NCBI RefSeq assembly: GCF_016086655.4
Contig: NC_052140.2
Location: forward strand, 4,712,001 to 4,776,000
Direction of reading: 5' to 3'
DNA length: 64,000 bases
Origin: Lepeophtheirus salmonis
Lineage: Eukaryota > Arthropoda > Copepoda > Siphonostomatoida > Caligidae
This document shows positions 13,429 to 24,424 of the stretch, piece by piece. Numbering within the stretch: the stretch's first letter is position 1; each line of letters opens with the position of its first letter. The notes under the pieces were generated by a model that saw only the letters and a list, made by a program, of their open reading frames with translations, was not told where the DNA came from and ran no database searches. The position numbers and the translations under genes were made by a program.

Positions 13429-14798
13429 TTTCAGAAGGCTTTTCTGGTATCTTAACTATTGATAGTTTAAATGCATATATTTCCTTAGTTATATTTCCTT
13501 AGATTGGACGATTACCCTTTAAAGTTTAAATTTAACAATTCTGTCGAGCGTACAGTTTCGTATTGCAGGAGCTCCTCCAGTTTTAAGGCTGAGGTGGAAT
13601 CGTCTTTGTTCAGAGTTTTTATATCATTAAGCATTTTTCTCATATATCTCTATTTTCTCTGACTTTTTGAATTAAGATCCTGCCTTGCCTGAGATTCAGT
13701 GTGTCTCAGAGTATTTCATGGAGACAAAACGACTCTTTCCATTCTTAGACCGTAGTCTTGGATATATCTTATCGTGTAGTTCCAGGTTGAAGGGGGCCGT
13801 TTAACTGATGGTATAACTGGGTAGTGATATGAGATGTACGGTGGATTCGTTTAAGAGGTATGAAACTCGATCTGAAGCGAAAATATGATCAAGTCTGGCC
13901 TTTATTATATTGCACAGCCCCGTTGTTCAATAAAAGGTCATTTTTTTCCATTCTTAGACCGTATTCTTGGATATATCTTATCGTGTAGTTCCAGGAAGAT
14001 TTCCACGTTGAAGGGGCTGTTGATCTGATGGTGAAACTGGGCAGTGATATGAGATGTATGGTGGATTCGTTGAAGAGGTATGAAACTCGGTCTGAAGCGA
14101 ATATATGAGTAAGTCTGCCCCTCATTATTTTGCAAGGCCCTGTCTTTCAATAAAAAGTCATTTTTTTCCATTTTTAGGCCGTAGTCTTGGATATATCCTT
14201 ATGGTGTAGTTCCAGGAAGATTTCCAGGTTGAAGGGGGCCGTTAAAATGATTGGAAAACGGGGCAGTGATATGAGATGTACGGTGGATTCGCTTAAGAGG
14301 GATGAAACTCGGTCTGAAGCGAATATATGATCAAGTCTGCTCTTTATTATTTTGCAAGGCCCTGTCTTTCAATAAAAAGTCATTTTTTTCCCATTCTTAG
14401 ACCGTATTCTTGGATATATCCTTATGGTGTAGTTCCAGGAAGATTTCCAGGTTGAAGGGGCCGTTGAACTGATGGTAAAACTGGGTAGTGATATGAGATG
14501 AGATGTACGGTGGATTCGTTTAAGAGGTATGAAACTCAATCTGAAGCGAATATATGATCAAATCCGCCCCTCATTATTTTGCAAGGCCCTGTCTTTCAAT
14601 AAAAAGTCATTTTTTTTCCATTTTTAGGCCGAACGCAGATTGAAGGGGGCTGTTTAACTGATGGTAAAACTGGGCAGTGATATTTAATGTACAGTGGATT
14701 CGTTTAAGAGGTATGAAACTCGGTCTGAAGCGAATATATGATCAAGTCTGACTTTATTATTTTTCAAGGCCCCGTCTTTCAATAAAAGGTCATTTTTT
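13429..14798. repeat. Array block 5a: linker plus ~5 satellite units
   Basis: The linker copy has a small internal duplication (tatatttccttag twice near 13475-13503). Five units follow, including a truncated unit of the 'ccgaacgcag' type near 14628. Confidence 0.75.
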
Positions 14799-15276
14799 AA
14801 GGGAGGTCATTGCATGTGAGACCTGAATCTTGTAAGTGATAATTTGATATTATTTGTTCAATATCTAATGTACTATTTTTATTCTATGATTCATTATAAC
14901 CATGGGTGTGATGATTTGGTTTTTGGGATACATTAAAGCCCTCCAAAAATAATTATTATTTTCCGTCCAATGGGCCAACGCTTCTGATCATTTTTGAGTA
15001 CCAATTTTTAGTATCACGGTTGTGGGCGTTTACTACGTTCAATGTACGACCTATTAGACTTTGAATGAGAAAGACATTAGTCTATGGGACAATATGGATG
15101 ATCTTGTTTTATCCTACACTATTGAATGGACCAGCGTTATAATGTCTGGTAAAATTAATGCATTGATGTAATACAATAGACTGGAGGCCCTACTAGAAGA
15201 GGAAATTGAGCTACATTACAAGATGCAAGACTTGCCATAATGATAGTGGAGGTTTTAATTTTGCGAAAATCCGGAA
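14799..15276 (-). repeat. Spacer 5: single endonuclease-like half copy
   Basis: Only the first spacer half copy is present. It carries the extra segment with tggaccagcgttataatg and ggaggccctactagaagagg that distinguishes it from the second half copy. It passes directly back into 220 bp units without a linker. Confidence 0.55.
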
Positions 15277-16690
15277 AAGAGGTATGAAACTTGGTCTAAA
15301 GTGAATATATGATCAAGTCTGCCCCTCATTATTTTGCAAGGCCCTGTCGTTCAATAAAAAGTCATTTTTTTCACTTAGGCCGTAGTCTTGGATATATCCT
15401 TATGGTGTAGTTCCAGGAAGATTTCCAGGTTGAAGGGGGCTGTTGAAATGATTGGAAAACTGGGCAGTGATATGAGATATATGGTGGATTCGTTGAAGAG
15501 GTATGAAACTCGGTCTGAAGCGAATATATGATCAAGTCTGCTCTTTATTATTTTGCAAGGCCCCGTCTTTCAATAAAAAGTCATTTTTTTCCATTCTTAG
15601 ACTGTATTCTTGGATATATCCTTATGGTGTAGTTCCAGGAATATTTCCAGGTTGAAGGGGGCCATTTAACTGATGGTAAAACTTGGCAGTGATATGGGTT
15701 GTATGGTGGATTTGTTGAAGAGGTATGAAACTTGGTCTGAAGCGAATATATGATCAAGTCTGCCCTTCATTATTTTGCAAGGCCCTGTTTTTCAATAAAA
15801 AGTCATATTTTTTCCATTCTTAGCCCGTAGTCTTTGATATATCCTTATGGTGTAGTTCCAGGAAGATTTCCAGGTTGAAGGGGGCCGTTGAAATGATTGG
15901 AAAACTGGGCAGTGATATGAGATGTATGGTGGATTCGTTGAAGAGGTATGAAACTCGGTCTGAAGCGAATATATGATCAAGTCTGCTCTTTATTATTTTG
16001 CAAGGCCCCGTCTTTCAGTAAAAAGTCATTTTTTTCCATTCTTGGACCGTAGTCTTGGATATATCATATCGTGTAGTTCCAGGAAGATTTCCAGGTTGAA
16101 GGGGCCGTTTAACTGATGGTAAAACGGGGTAGTGATATGAGATATACGGTGGAAGCACACTGGATTCGTTTAAGTTGTATGAAACTCGGTCTGAAGCGAA
16201 TATATGATCAAGTCTGCCCCTGATTATTTTGCAAGGCCCTGTCTTTCAATAAAAAATCATTTTTTTTCTATTCTTAGACTTAGTCTTGGATATATCTTAT
16301 CGTGTAGTTCCAGGAAGATTTCCAGGTTGAAGGGGCCGTTTAACTGATGGTAAAACGGGGTAGTGATATGAGATATACTGTGGAAGCACACTGGATTCGT
16401 TTAAGTTGTATGAAACTCGGTCTGAAGCGAATATATGATCAAGTCTGCCCCTGATTATTTTGCAAGGCCCATACTTTCAATAAAAAATCATTTTTTTTCT
16501 ATTCTTAGACTTAGTCTTGGATATATCTTATCGTGTAGTTCCAGGAAGATTTCCAGGTTGAAGGGGGCCGTTTAACTGATGATAAAACTGGGCAGTGATT
16601 TGAGATGTACGGAGGAAGCACGATGGATTTGTTTAAGTTGTATGAAATTCGGTCTGAAGCAAATATATGATCAAGTCTGCCCCTTATTAT
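15277..16690. repeat. Array block 5b: ~6 satellite units without linker
   Basis: Units near 16132, 16365 and 16600 carry an insertion with ggaagcac(a/g)(c/a)tgg. The same insertion appears in the lone unit at 17600-17790, so these four are the closest relatives of the unit adjoining the LINE reverse transcriptase. The array breaks off at about 16690 inside a unit. Confidence 0.75.
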
Positions 16691-17294
16691 AGAGACACTT
16701 CAGAGGTATATTACAAGAATGTATAATGTGTATCTTTGAATCCAAGTTTATAATTTCCCATCGACCGTTCATTGCAATTATGAAATGTGTAAGAGAAAGA
16801 AGATCTCCTTTTCGAACCCCTATAAGTATTGTGAATTTATCAGAACTATTGGTTTGGATTTTCAAATTATAGGAGAGATCTTTTCAATGAAACCCTCCGG
16901 AAAGCCAAAGAGTGTCAATTGTTCGATGATGTATTTATGGAGAACCCGAATCAAATGCTTTCTCAAAACTCAATAGCACTGTTGCATACTTACTGATTGT
17001 TGTAGAGTCAATATCATCTTGAACTGGACCTGAACCTGAAAACCAGTCCTTTAGGACCAGGAGACATGTATTTCTTAGCATAACGAAGAAGAAAACTGAT
17101 AATTTCAACGTAATTAACCGATAAATCTAACTCTTCCATAGTGTTTTTATGAGGAAAATAGCTGATTTTTATTTTTCTATTATATGGCTCCCATCGCTGA
17201 ATATTTACAGTTTCCATATCGTTTGAACCTTAATCAGTCTCTATCTGTTGCTGAAGTCTCAAGAGATTTTCTGACATACTAATTTCTTTTGTCA
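16690..17294 (-). pseudogene. Degraded L1/Tx1-type LINE reverse transcriptase fragment
   Basis: In order on the minus strand I see: MSPGPKGLVF near 17070-17040 (the family's SPGPDG entry to the RT domain); ATVLLSFEKAFDSGSP near 16988-16940 (RT motif A, normally D-x-x-KAFD); and IGVRKGDLLSLTHFIIAMNG near 16822-16763 (the GxRQGDPLSP motif). The pieces lie in different frames with stops between them. No YADD box follows, because the fragment is cut at the satellite boundary at about 16690. Upstream on the minus strand is the satellite's linker, in the place where an L1 element has the segment between endonuclease and RT. It is clearly a relic; the L1 versus Tx1 clade is uncertain. Confidence 0.7.
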
Positions 17295-17790
17295 TTTCAG
17301 AAGGCTCTTCTGGTATCTCAACTATTGATAGATTAAATGGATATATTTCCTTTGATTGGACGATTTCCCTTTAAAGTTTAAATTTAACAATTCTTTTCGA
17401 GCGTAAAGTTTTGTATAGCAAGGTTGAATCGTCTTTGTTCAGGGTCTGTATCTCATTAAGCATTTTTCTCATATATTTATATTTTTCTCTGACTTATTGA
17501 ATTAAGATCCCGGTTGCCTGAGATTCAGTGTGTCTGAGGGTATTTCATGGAGACAAAATTCCTCTTTCCATTCTTAGACTGTAGTCTTGGATATATCTTT
17601 TGTGTAGTTCCAGGAAGATTTCCAGGTTGAAGGGGCCGTTTAAATGACGGTAAAACTGGGCAGTGATATTAGATTTACGGTGGAAGCACGCTGGATTCGT
17701 TTAATAGATATGAAACTCGGTCTGAAGCGAATATATGATCAAGTCTGCCCCTTATTATTTTGTAAGGCCCCGTTTTTCAATAAAAAGTCT
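17295..17790. repeat. Array block 6: linker plus one satellite unit
   Basis: Linker at about 17295-17565, more diverged than the others, followed by a single 220 bp unit ending at about 17790. This is the only linker joined to reverse-transcriptase sequence rather than to a spacer. It may be closest to the parental LINE arrangement. Confidence 0.75.
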
Positions 17791-18676
17791 TACTGTTTCC
17801 TGTTTATCACGGTGGAGAAAAACTGAAATAGGGTTGTATTCCATAACACACCTAAGTACTCGATGGTTAAACACGGCTGCAATGAGCTCTCTTTAAAATT
17901 AATGAAGAACCCAAGAAGACTAAAAATATATGTACATAGACAGGCATCTCTACGAGCTAAACTGTGTGAATCCCCTTGTAATATGACATCATCCAAATAT
18001 ATGCTACACGATATATTTAGCTCACCTCTTAAGAATATGATAACGGCCTTAGTAACTTAGTATATACTCGTGGGGCAGATGAGAGGCCTAAGCATAGAAC
18101 TCTCAACAGTTTCAACAGAAACTGAGGTAAAGTCCATCTATTTCATTAATATGTATTCGAAAGATCTATCGAACATAAATAAAAATTTATTTTGAAGGCT
18201 TGAAAGAATGTGTGGATTCCATTTTATCTTTGATTTAACTAAAAATTTATTCAAATCCTTTAAATTTATGATAACCCTCCGACATTGTTGTTCTTCTTTC
18301 CTAATTGCAAACACCCCAGACACTATGTGTATCTATTCCAAGTTTAACTTCTTCAATCGCCCAGAATGTAACATCTCATATATCTCTGAATCAACTCTAT
18401 TTTGAGCTTGTCCTCCTTGCCGTGGGTTTCCCTGAAAATAAAAGCCTGCCCCCCTAATAAAAAAGTGTAACCTTCAGTGATTAGGTTAAAAATAAAGGAA
18501 CTATCTGATACCACAATCCAATTACCATAAAATAAACTTGTACGCTCAGCTGCACCCACTGGGATCGTATCTATTTTATTAAAATTATAATTTAATTTAA
18601 CGCTTAACAATTCACAGCACGGAATTACAAATTTATAACATAAAATTGAATATTTGAAGTGATTTTTCAACCACAT
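17790..18676 (-). pseudogene. DIRS-like retrotransposon reverse transcriptase, broken
   Basis: Minus-strand pieces appear in domain order but different frames. NWIVVSDSSFIFNLITEGY lies near 18520-18465 (pre-RT segment). FAIRKEEQQCRRVIINLKDL lies near 18310-18250 (finger region with the VINLK-x-LN motif). RPLICPTSIY lies near 18090 (compare P-x-GLxxAPxxF). IYLDDVILQGD lies near 18005-17975 (catalytic YLDD intact). FINFKESSLQP and IEYLGVLWNT lie near 17895-17835. This order and the NxxKS/IEFLG pattern fit DIRS-type or related tyrosine-recombinase retroelements better than LINEs. No recombinase or terminal repeat is seen. The element is cut at the satellite edge at 17790. Confidence 0.65.
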
Positions 18677-20243
18677 TCTACGAACAAAATATGTAATGTT
18701 TTTTTTTCTTCATTTGCATTACTTATAGACAAATAATTATAATAAATTGGAATTACAAAAGTTACTATCGTTATGATTGTAAAAATATATACGATTGAGG
18801 GGTAAATAATACAAATATAGTTAATGAAATTTATTAAATTTTGTCAGGTGGCAGATAAGGTTTTATAAGACTCCATACAGCTAATTATTGTCTGATATTT
18901 AAGATATTGTCATATTTATATCCGATCCGATCAACCTACAAATAATTTAAAAGGCTTACATCCGTTTGAATAAAAAGAGTACATCATTGATAGAAAATAA
19001 ATAAGTAATATGTAAAAAAAAAAAAAAAAAAATGGTTGTCATCTAAAATTTTCACAATGAGATAATTGAAATTTTTTTGATATTTTGTCAAATTTTCTAA
19101 AATAGTTTTAAAATTACGGGTTGAATATGAACACTGTTATTATATTTACTTTTTATAATTCCCAAAATACCATATAACATGAAAAAAAAAATTAAAAGTT
19201 ATTTAACAAAAGTTGAAGCACATACACAAGCTACAAAATTATATAAAAAAATATATATTATCTACCATTCCATCATAAATATCATAGTATGTGTGCAATT
19301 TAAACGTTACCTTATTTTCTGAGAATAATTTTTGATAGCTTTATATCCATAGATGGTTAATATTTGTTTCATGAAATTCCTTTAAAGGATAGCTGAAACA
19401 TTTTAAATTTTCACAAACTTTCCAAAATCAAGCATTTCAAACAAGTATAGAATTTTATACTTATAACTATTTTTATATTGAAATTTAAAGAAAAAACTTC
19501 CCCTCCTTCGCATACTAAATATTTGGAGCACACTCTTTGTTGTTAACTTACCTATTTAAAAATATATCATATTCATATTTTTGATCTAAGAACTAACAAA
19601 GTTAGTCATATTAATGTAATTATGCAAGTATTTTACATGTGGAATCGAGCTTGTGTACAGAGTGCATTGTATATAGTGCTCCTTGATATATATTATATAT
19701 TAGCGGTTATATCAGCATTACCCAGAGTTATTAGGCGTTGACGAGCATACATATTTTCCTTAAATAATATTGAAGATATTCAGATACCAGCAAATCCTTT
19801 TTCCTCTGTTTTTCATAAGCACACTCGCACGTAGCTACTCACTTAATACTTCGGCTTTCTCTCCTCCAAAAAAAATTATAATACTAACAGATTAAGAAAA
19901 GGCTTTAGCTTGTTCCCTAGCCTCTTTTAAAGTTACATTCCTTTTTTTTTTAAAATTTTATATAAAGAACTTCTCGCTTTTTTTCAGTCCTAACTTAATT
20001 AATGATTTTCAAGCTATTATATTATATTATTAATCTTAAGGATGGAACAATTATAATCAGTGATGAATGTTATATGTTCCCCCGGTATGTTAAAAAAATT
20101 AGCCAAAAATTAACGTGGGAACTTTGCCAACTTGAAGAATTTTTGGGAGGAGAGCAGCTTAGCTGTCTTGACGTTTTGTTAGAGCAGGCTTGATATAGTT
20201 GGGAAAGAAGTAAACACAAATATAACAAATCCAACTCCGTATA
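18677..20243. other. AT-rich intergenic stretch, no gene seen
   Basis: Very AT-rich with a run of about 19 A at 19012-19031 and many TA-rich tracts. A 63-codon ORF at 20002-20193 has no recognisable motif and I do not call it. Confidence 0.5.
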
Positions 20244-20289
20244 TCTTGCATATCTATGTTCTTCCTATGAAGAACATAGATATGCAAGA
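20244..20289. repeat. Perfect 21 bp hairpin with 4-base loop
   Basis: The arms 20244-20264 (tcttgcatatctatgttcttc begins the stem) and 20269-20289 are exact reverse complements, separated by ctat. The flanks do not pair. An exact inverted repeat in such decayed DNA implies a recent origin or selection. Nothing shows that it is transcribed. Confidence 0.85.
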
Positions 20290-20917
20290 CTACACCTATT
20301 TATATCATTACTTCAAATCTGAGTGCAACAAGGACTTACACATATAAGTTCCCACTAAATTTGCAGTATTACTTTGCTTTCTTCATCAGTATTCACAAAT
20401 GTTCAATCCGACTACGTGTCTATGAATGGTATATAGGTTTGAATGGTTTCACTTGACTATGGCATTCACTATACAGTATTAAAACATTATCTTACTTTTT
20501 ATTTATCCAAGATCTTGCCAAATGTTCAAATAAGATTAAAACAACTTAACGTGGATCATTGTTGTTTTTTCCTATTATGGTAATTCTCTGAACAAAGGCA
20601 TGGGGAGAGTTGATCCGATGGATTAGCAAACTGCTATTTATCTATCGAATTCCAAGTTATCGACAAGTTTTATTAAATAACATTCGTTAATATCATTTGC
20701 ATGGGGGTAATCGCTATACTGTAAAATTGTGAAATATTATAAACTATTTCTTATTAATTGCAATATTGTTAGTGCCAAGAATCGGTTTCAATTTTATGAA
20801 GAACACCAAAAATAACTTCCATTGTCGTCGCCCAGATCAACAAAATTATAAACACGTTTTTTAAATATATATTCACCATAGTTTGATAAAAACATAAATG
20901 AAATTGTATACTGGGTA
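20290..20917. other. AT-rich stretch, nothing recognised
   Basis: No ORF, repeat copy or regulatory signal that I can support was found here. Confidence 0.4.
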
Positions 20918-21060
20918 TTTCCATTATATTTCAAAAAATGGTTGAATTATGTGAAAAAATATTTAAAAATTATTTTATTTTATGCAGTTAAATTTACACT
21001 TCCAAAAAAGTAATTTTAAAATCGGCCAACCGGTTAGCGAATTAGGGCCTTTTTAATATC
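20918..21060 (+). repeat. Solo end of a foldback family
   Basis: This shares ttccattatatttcaa and, ~100 bp later, taattttaaaatcggccaac followed by cggttagcgaatta with both arms of the foldback at 34845-35475. No inverted partner is found nearby, so this is a single terminus or a truncated copy. Confidence 0.6.
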
Positions 21061-21239
21061 TTTTTTTTAATGAATAAAGAACGAACGGAGAAAAAATATG
21101 ATCGGCGTTCATTTTGACATTCATTTTCCTATTGTCCATAAGAGTCCATATTGTCCATTTTTGACTATTTTTTCCGAAAATTACTACATCTTTTTTACTT
21201 GATTATGGGTATAATTATGATCTTTGATAGTGGCTAAAA

Positions 21240-22090
21240 TATAGTCTATTCAGTCTATTTTTTTTTCTTTAATCCGTTGCTTTGTTTAATTGTACCATTC
21301 ATTAGAAAATAAATAATCTCAAGATAGCTTTGAAACTCACAAATATGTTGTAATGTATCAAATAAAAGTTATAATAGACGTTAATACATTTATTTATCTA
21401 GTATCTTGTAAAGTTTTTTATCCAATGTACATAAATTTTAACCCGACATAAGCACCTTCAATCTTTATTACTGTGCAATATGAAAGTACTTAGTCTTAAT
21501 TTTTAACATCTTTTTTTTTTTTTCAATATCTATCATTAATTGTCTGGAGAGTGTGGGAAGATATTTATATACTCGAATTTCATATCATACTATTCAATTA
21601 CAGGTATTTAAAAATATCAACTTTTACACAATACTGTAATATGTAATTCCTGAAAATTTAATTCAATTTTCTTGATCTTTAAGAAAGTTGTGTTGTTTTA
21701 TTGAAATATCCTATATTATATGATCACATATTTTAATGAAGGAAATTCGAGTATAAGGATATCTTTCCACGCTCTCCAGACAATAAATGAGAACCATTGT
21801 AAAAAAAGAGGCTAAAAATTAAGATAAAGTACTTTCATATTGTGCAGTAATAAAGATTAAAGGGGCTAATGTCGGGTTGAGAATGATGTACGTCTCAAGA
21901 CCAGATTAAATAGAAATTTTACGTTATACTAGATAAATAAATGTTTTTCAATCCATTATAACTTATATTTGATCCATGACGCCCCATTTGTAATTTTGAA
22001 GGCTATGTTGAGATAACTTATTTTCCAGCAAATTGTGCAATGAAACGAAGCAATGGATTGATAAAAAAAAATTAAACTGAGTGAAATATT
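21240..22090. mobile_element. Foldback element with ~300 bp arms
   Basis: Left arm ~21240-21590 and right arm ~21735-22090 are inverted copies. Matching blocks include tgtctggagagtgtgggaag against the complement of ctttccacgctctccagaca; acccgacataagc against gctaatgtcgggtt; tgcaatatgaaagtactt; and atttatttatctagtat. The loop is ~150 bp and no ORF is present. It is a non-autonomous foldback or MITE-like element; the superfamily is unknown. Confidence 0.75.
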
Positions 22091-22385
22091 AAGAATTTAT
22101 CTACATTAAATATAATTGACATGGATTTGATCTCTCGCATTTAAGTAATCAATGGGAATCCTCATAACACTTTTATACTTCAGTGCACGCCTCTTGCAAG
22201 TTTTTTTCTCTCCGTAATTTGGCATTTTGTAACATACCTAGTTAATATTCCCTATTTTTGGGGAAGGTAATAACAGGTGACCCATCTAGTGGTTGCATTT
22301 TAATCTACCACTTTTCTGACGTCTGACAGCTGTAGTAACATTCTCATTGTGTTTAATATTTTGTAAATAGTCTTTGGTTTACGAA

Positions 22386-23093
22386 ATGGTTAAGTTTACG
22401 CTCGAAAAAAATTGGAAAAGACTTACTTCCAAAATGGAGTCTTCAAACGAAACTGCAAGAAAATTACGTTGGTCGAAATAAGTCGCCTTCCAGGCAGTTT
22501 GTGAATAAATTTGTGAAGCGTGTGCGCGAAACTGGTTCGTTAATGGATAAAACAGCGCGTTCCCGTGTTCTTCCAGTGCACTTAATCGAAAGCATTGCTG
22601 CTGTTGCCGAAAGCAAGAAAACGAGCAAGGAGCTGCCGTTACGGTCAATGGTGAGCGCTATCCGGCCATTTTGGAAGATTTTTTTGTTTCTTTAAATGGA
22701 AAAGGAAGACATCGACGACATTTGGTTCCAACAAGATGGTGCTACGTGCCACACAGCCAACGTTACAGTGGATCTTTTGCGCACTGTCTTCGACAATCGC
22801 ATCATAAGCCGAAATGGCAACGTCAACTGGCCACCTCGTAGCTGTGATTTGACTTCGTTGGACAATTTTTGTGGGGAACCGTCAAGGATAAATGTTACGC
22901 CAACCATCTAGAGACGATTGACGATTTGAAACACGAAATTGGAGTCGCCATTGTAGCTATTGAAGCTCACACAATCGAAAATGTATCGAAAAATTGGGTC
23001 GACAGAATGGGCTACTGTAAGGCCACCCACGGCGACCATATGAATAAAAGCGTATTTCTATCATTAACCGGAATGTTGAGGCTTTCAAATTAA
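22386..23093 (+). pseudogene. mariner-type transposase relic with internal deletion
   Basis: Frames read in order: an N-terminal helix-turn-helix part, FVNKFVKRVRETGSLMDK (22498-22550) then IESIAAVAES (22586-22618); a short NGERYPAILEDFF piece (22641-22682); DDIWFQQDGATCHTANVT (22712-22768), the block with the second catalytic Asp; VNWPPRSCDLTSLDNF (22822-22870), the block with the third acidic residue; and a C-terminal WGTVKDKCYANHLETIDDLK (22871-22930). Between the N-terminal part and NGERYP several hundred bases, including the first catalytic Asp region, are missing, and frames shift. The D-Q-D-G-A / PPRS-D-L-T pattern is typical of IS630/Tc1/mariner elements common in arthropods. Non-functional. 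Confidence 0.8.
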
Positions 23094-23759
23094 AAAAAAT
23101 TTATTGAAAAATATCCATCCGTTTGTTTTTTATAGCGATATTAAAAGGAAAAAATTTCGTGGGCCATTCTTTATATATAGTTAACACTTACATTTAGATT
23201 TTCGCCATAAACTCCAATTAAAGGGAATTAATTTACTGCAGCTCCAAAATACTATGAAATCAAACCGTCATACAATACTTATTTAATACACTTAGAGATA
23301 TATATGTTTTTAAGGTCAAGTAGAATGTATGGGTCTAGCAAGCCGTGGGGGATATATTATTGCAATATTAAATTCAAATCTTTTAATATTTAAACTATAA
23401 TTAGCAGTTGCGAGTCTTTGAGTACAAAATACTAATCGATTTTATAGCTTTATCTTCGAGTTAGTTAGATTTAGTTACTCATTTGTGAAACTCAGGCAAA
23501 GCCAGTTGAAAAAAATAGAAAAGGCGAATGGATGATGTTTGACGCTACTCCTTACTCTTGTTTTTTGTATTTAAATTTCAACCATGCAATCGAGCAATCC
23601 GGATCAATTTGTAGCCCACTACAAAATATTAGCCAATAATAAAAATATTCAATATTACACTGGTACACAAAGCTGAAAATATTAATTGCCTTAGACATTT
23701 ATTATATTCTGAGAAAATATAAATACTTGTAATAGTATAATAAAGGCCTACTACAAGGT
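23094..23759. other. AT-rich stretch between transposase relics
   Basis: No gene seen; it may contain the lost right end of the upstream mariner copy, but no terminal inverted repeat could be paired. Confidence 0.4.
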
Positions 23760-24121
23760 AGTTTCACCATACTGCTATGGCTCAAGCTCAAGGCCACCTA
23801 CCCAGAGAAAAACTATGTGTAGGCCCAAGACTATGTACCATCACACATCAGCCCAATAACAGAAGTTCTGCGCCGACAACATGCTGATTTTTGGCCCTAG
23901 GACCATCATCTTCGCCAGATTTGAACCTGTTGGACTTTGTTATGTGGGAAATTTTGGAGAGGGAGACTATCCGGACATCTCACCCGAATGTGGACTCCCT
24001 GAAGGCCGCTATTGTGAAGGAGTGGAACAACTTGTCCGAGAAGTTCATCATCAACTCCTGCAAGGCTTTCCACCGCCGTGGGGAGACTGTGATTGCTGCT
24101 GAGGGCGGCCATATTGAGTGA
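23760..24121 (+). pseudogene. Second mariner-type transposase, C-terminal fragment
   Basis: One frame reads LKATYPEKNYVWAQDYVPSH (23782-23841), matching the family's Y-V-x-x-QDxxPxH block. It continues to SSSPDLNLLDFVMWEILE (23903-23956), where the final acidic residue of the DDD/E triad sits in the family, then an intact end KAFHRRGETVIAAEGGHIE stopping at 24119. Everything upstream of ~23760 is missing. This lineage differs from the copy at 22386: it ends EGGHIE and uses PDLN rather than CDLT. Confidence 0.75.
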
Positions 24122-24424
24122 ATATGTTCACAATGGTCGTGTTTTGTTAAAAAAAATCAAAATTATTTATCAAAAAATTAAATTATTGACATTTTTCTAA
24201 TTCAGTCATTCAGTCCACGTTTTGCTTCCGAACCCTATATATGGTATTCTTATATATTTTTGATATGCTATTCTTTTAGGAATAAATAAGTAATTATTAT
24301 TTCAGTCTTGGTGTTTATGTACTTGTATATGATGTTGATATTTTTAATTTAATAAAATATAATATTGTGGTACGTAATATTCTGTGAATTAGAAAATAGG
24401 ATTATTTAGGAATTGAGCTCATCC

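Larger units (their letters stand above)
1..17790. repeat. Higher-order tandem array (LINE-derived satellite)
   Basis: Three modules recur. A linker of ~300 bp starts with tttcagaagg at 1, 3576, 6254, 8927, 13429 and 17295. A ~220 bp unit occurs about 55 times, with spacing of the gatatgagatg core mostly 212-223 bp. A spacer begins gggaggtcattgca. Successive linker starts are 3575, 2678, 2673, 4502 and 3866 bp apart; the 2678 and 2673 bp blocks look nearly identical, so they duplicated recently. The 60-97 codon ORFs here recur with every unit and are not independent genes. On the minus strand the order is endonuclease-like spacer, 220 bp units, linker, and once a LINE reverse transcriptase at 16690-17294. 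I infer a satellite built from an amplified LINE segment. Confidence 0.85.

Noticed and set aside
1..16865. Many 60-97 codon ORFs on both strands
   Set aside because: They recur with each 220 bp unit or spacer, shift frame between copies and are by-products of the satellite; none is an independent gene.
1..17790. Regularly spaced repeats as a CRISPR-like array
   Set aside because: Units are ~220 bp with no short direct repeat and unique spacer structure, and the host is clearly eukaryotic.
20002..20193. 63-codon plus ORF
   Set aside because: No motif, no splice context and AT-driven composition.
20244..20289. Hairpin as a microRNA precursor
   Set aside because: A 4-base loop and a 21 bp stem without flanking pairing do not fit a standard pre-miRNA.
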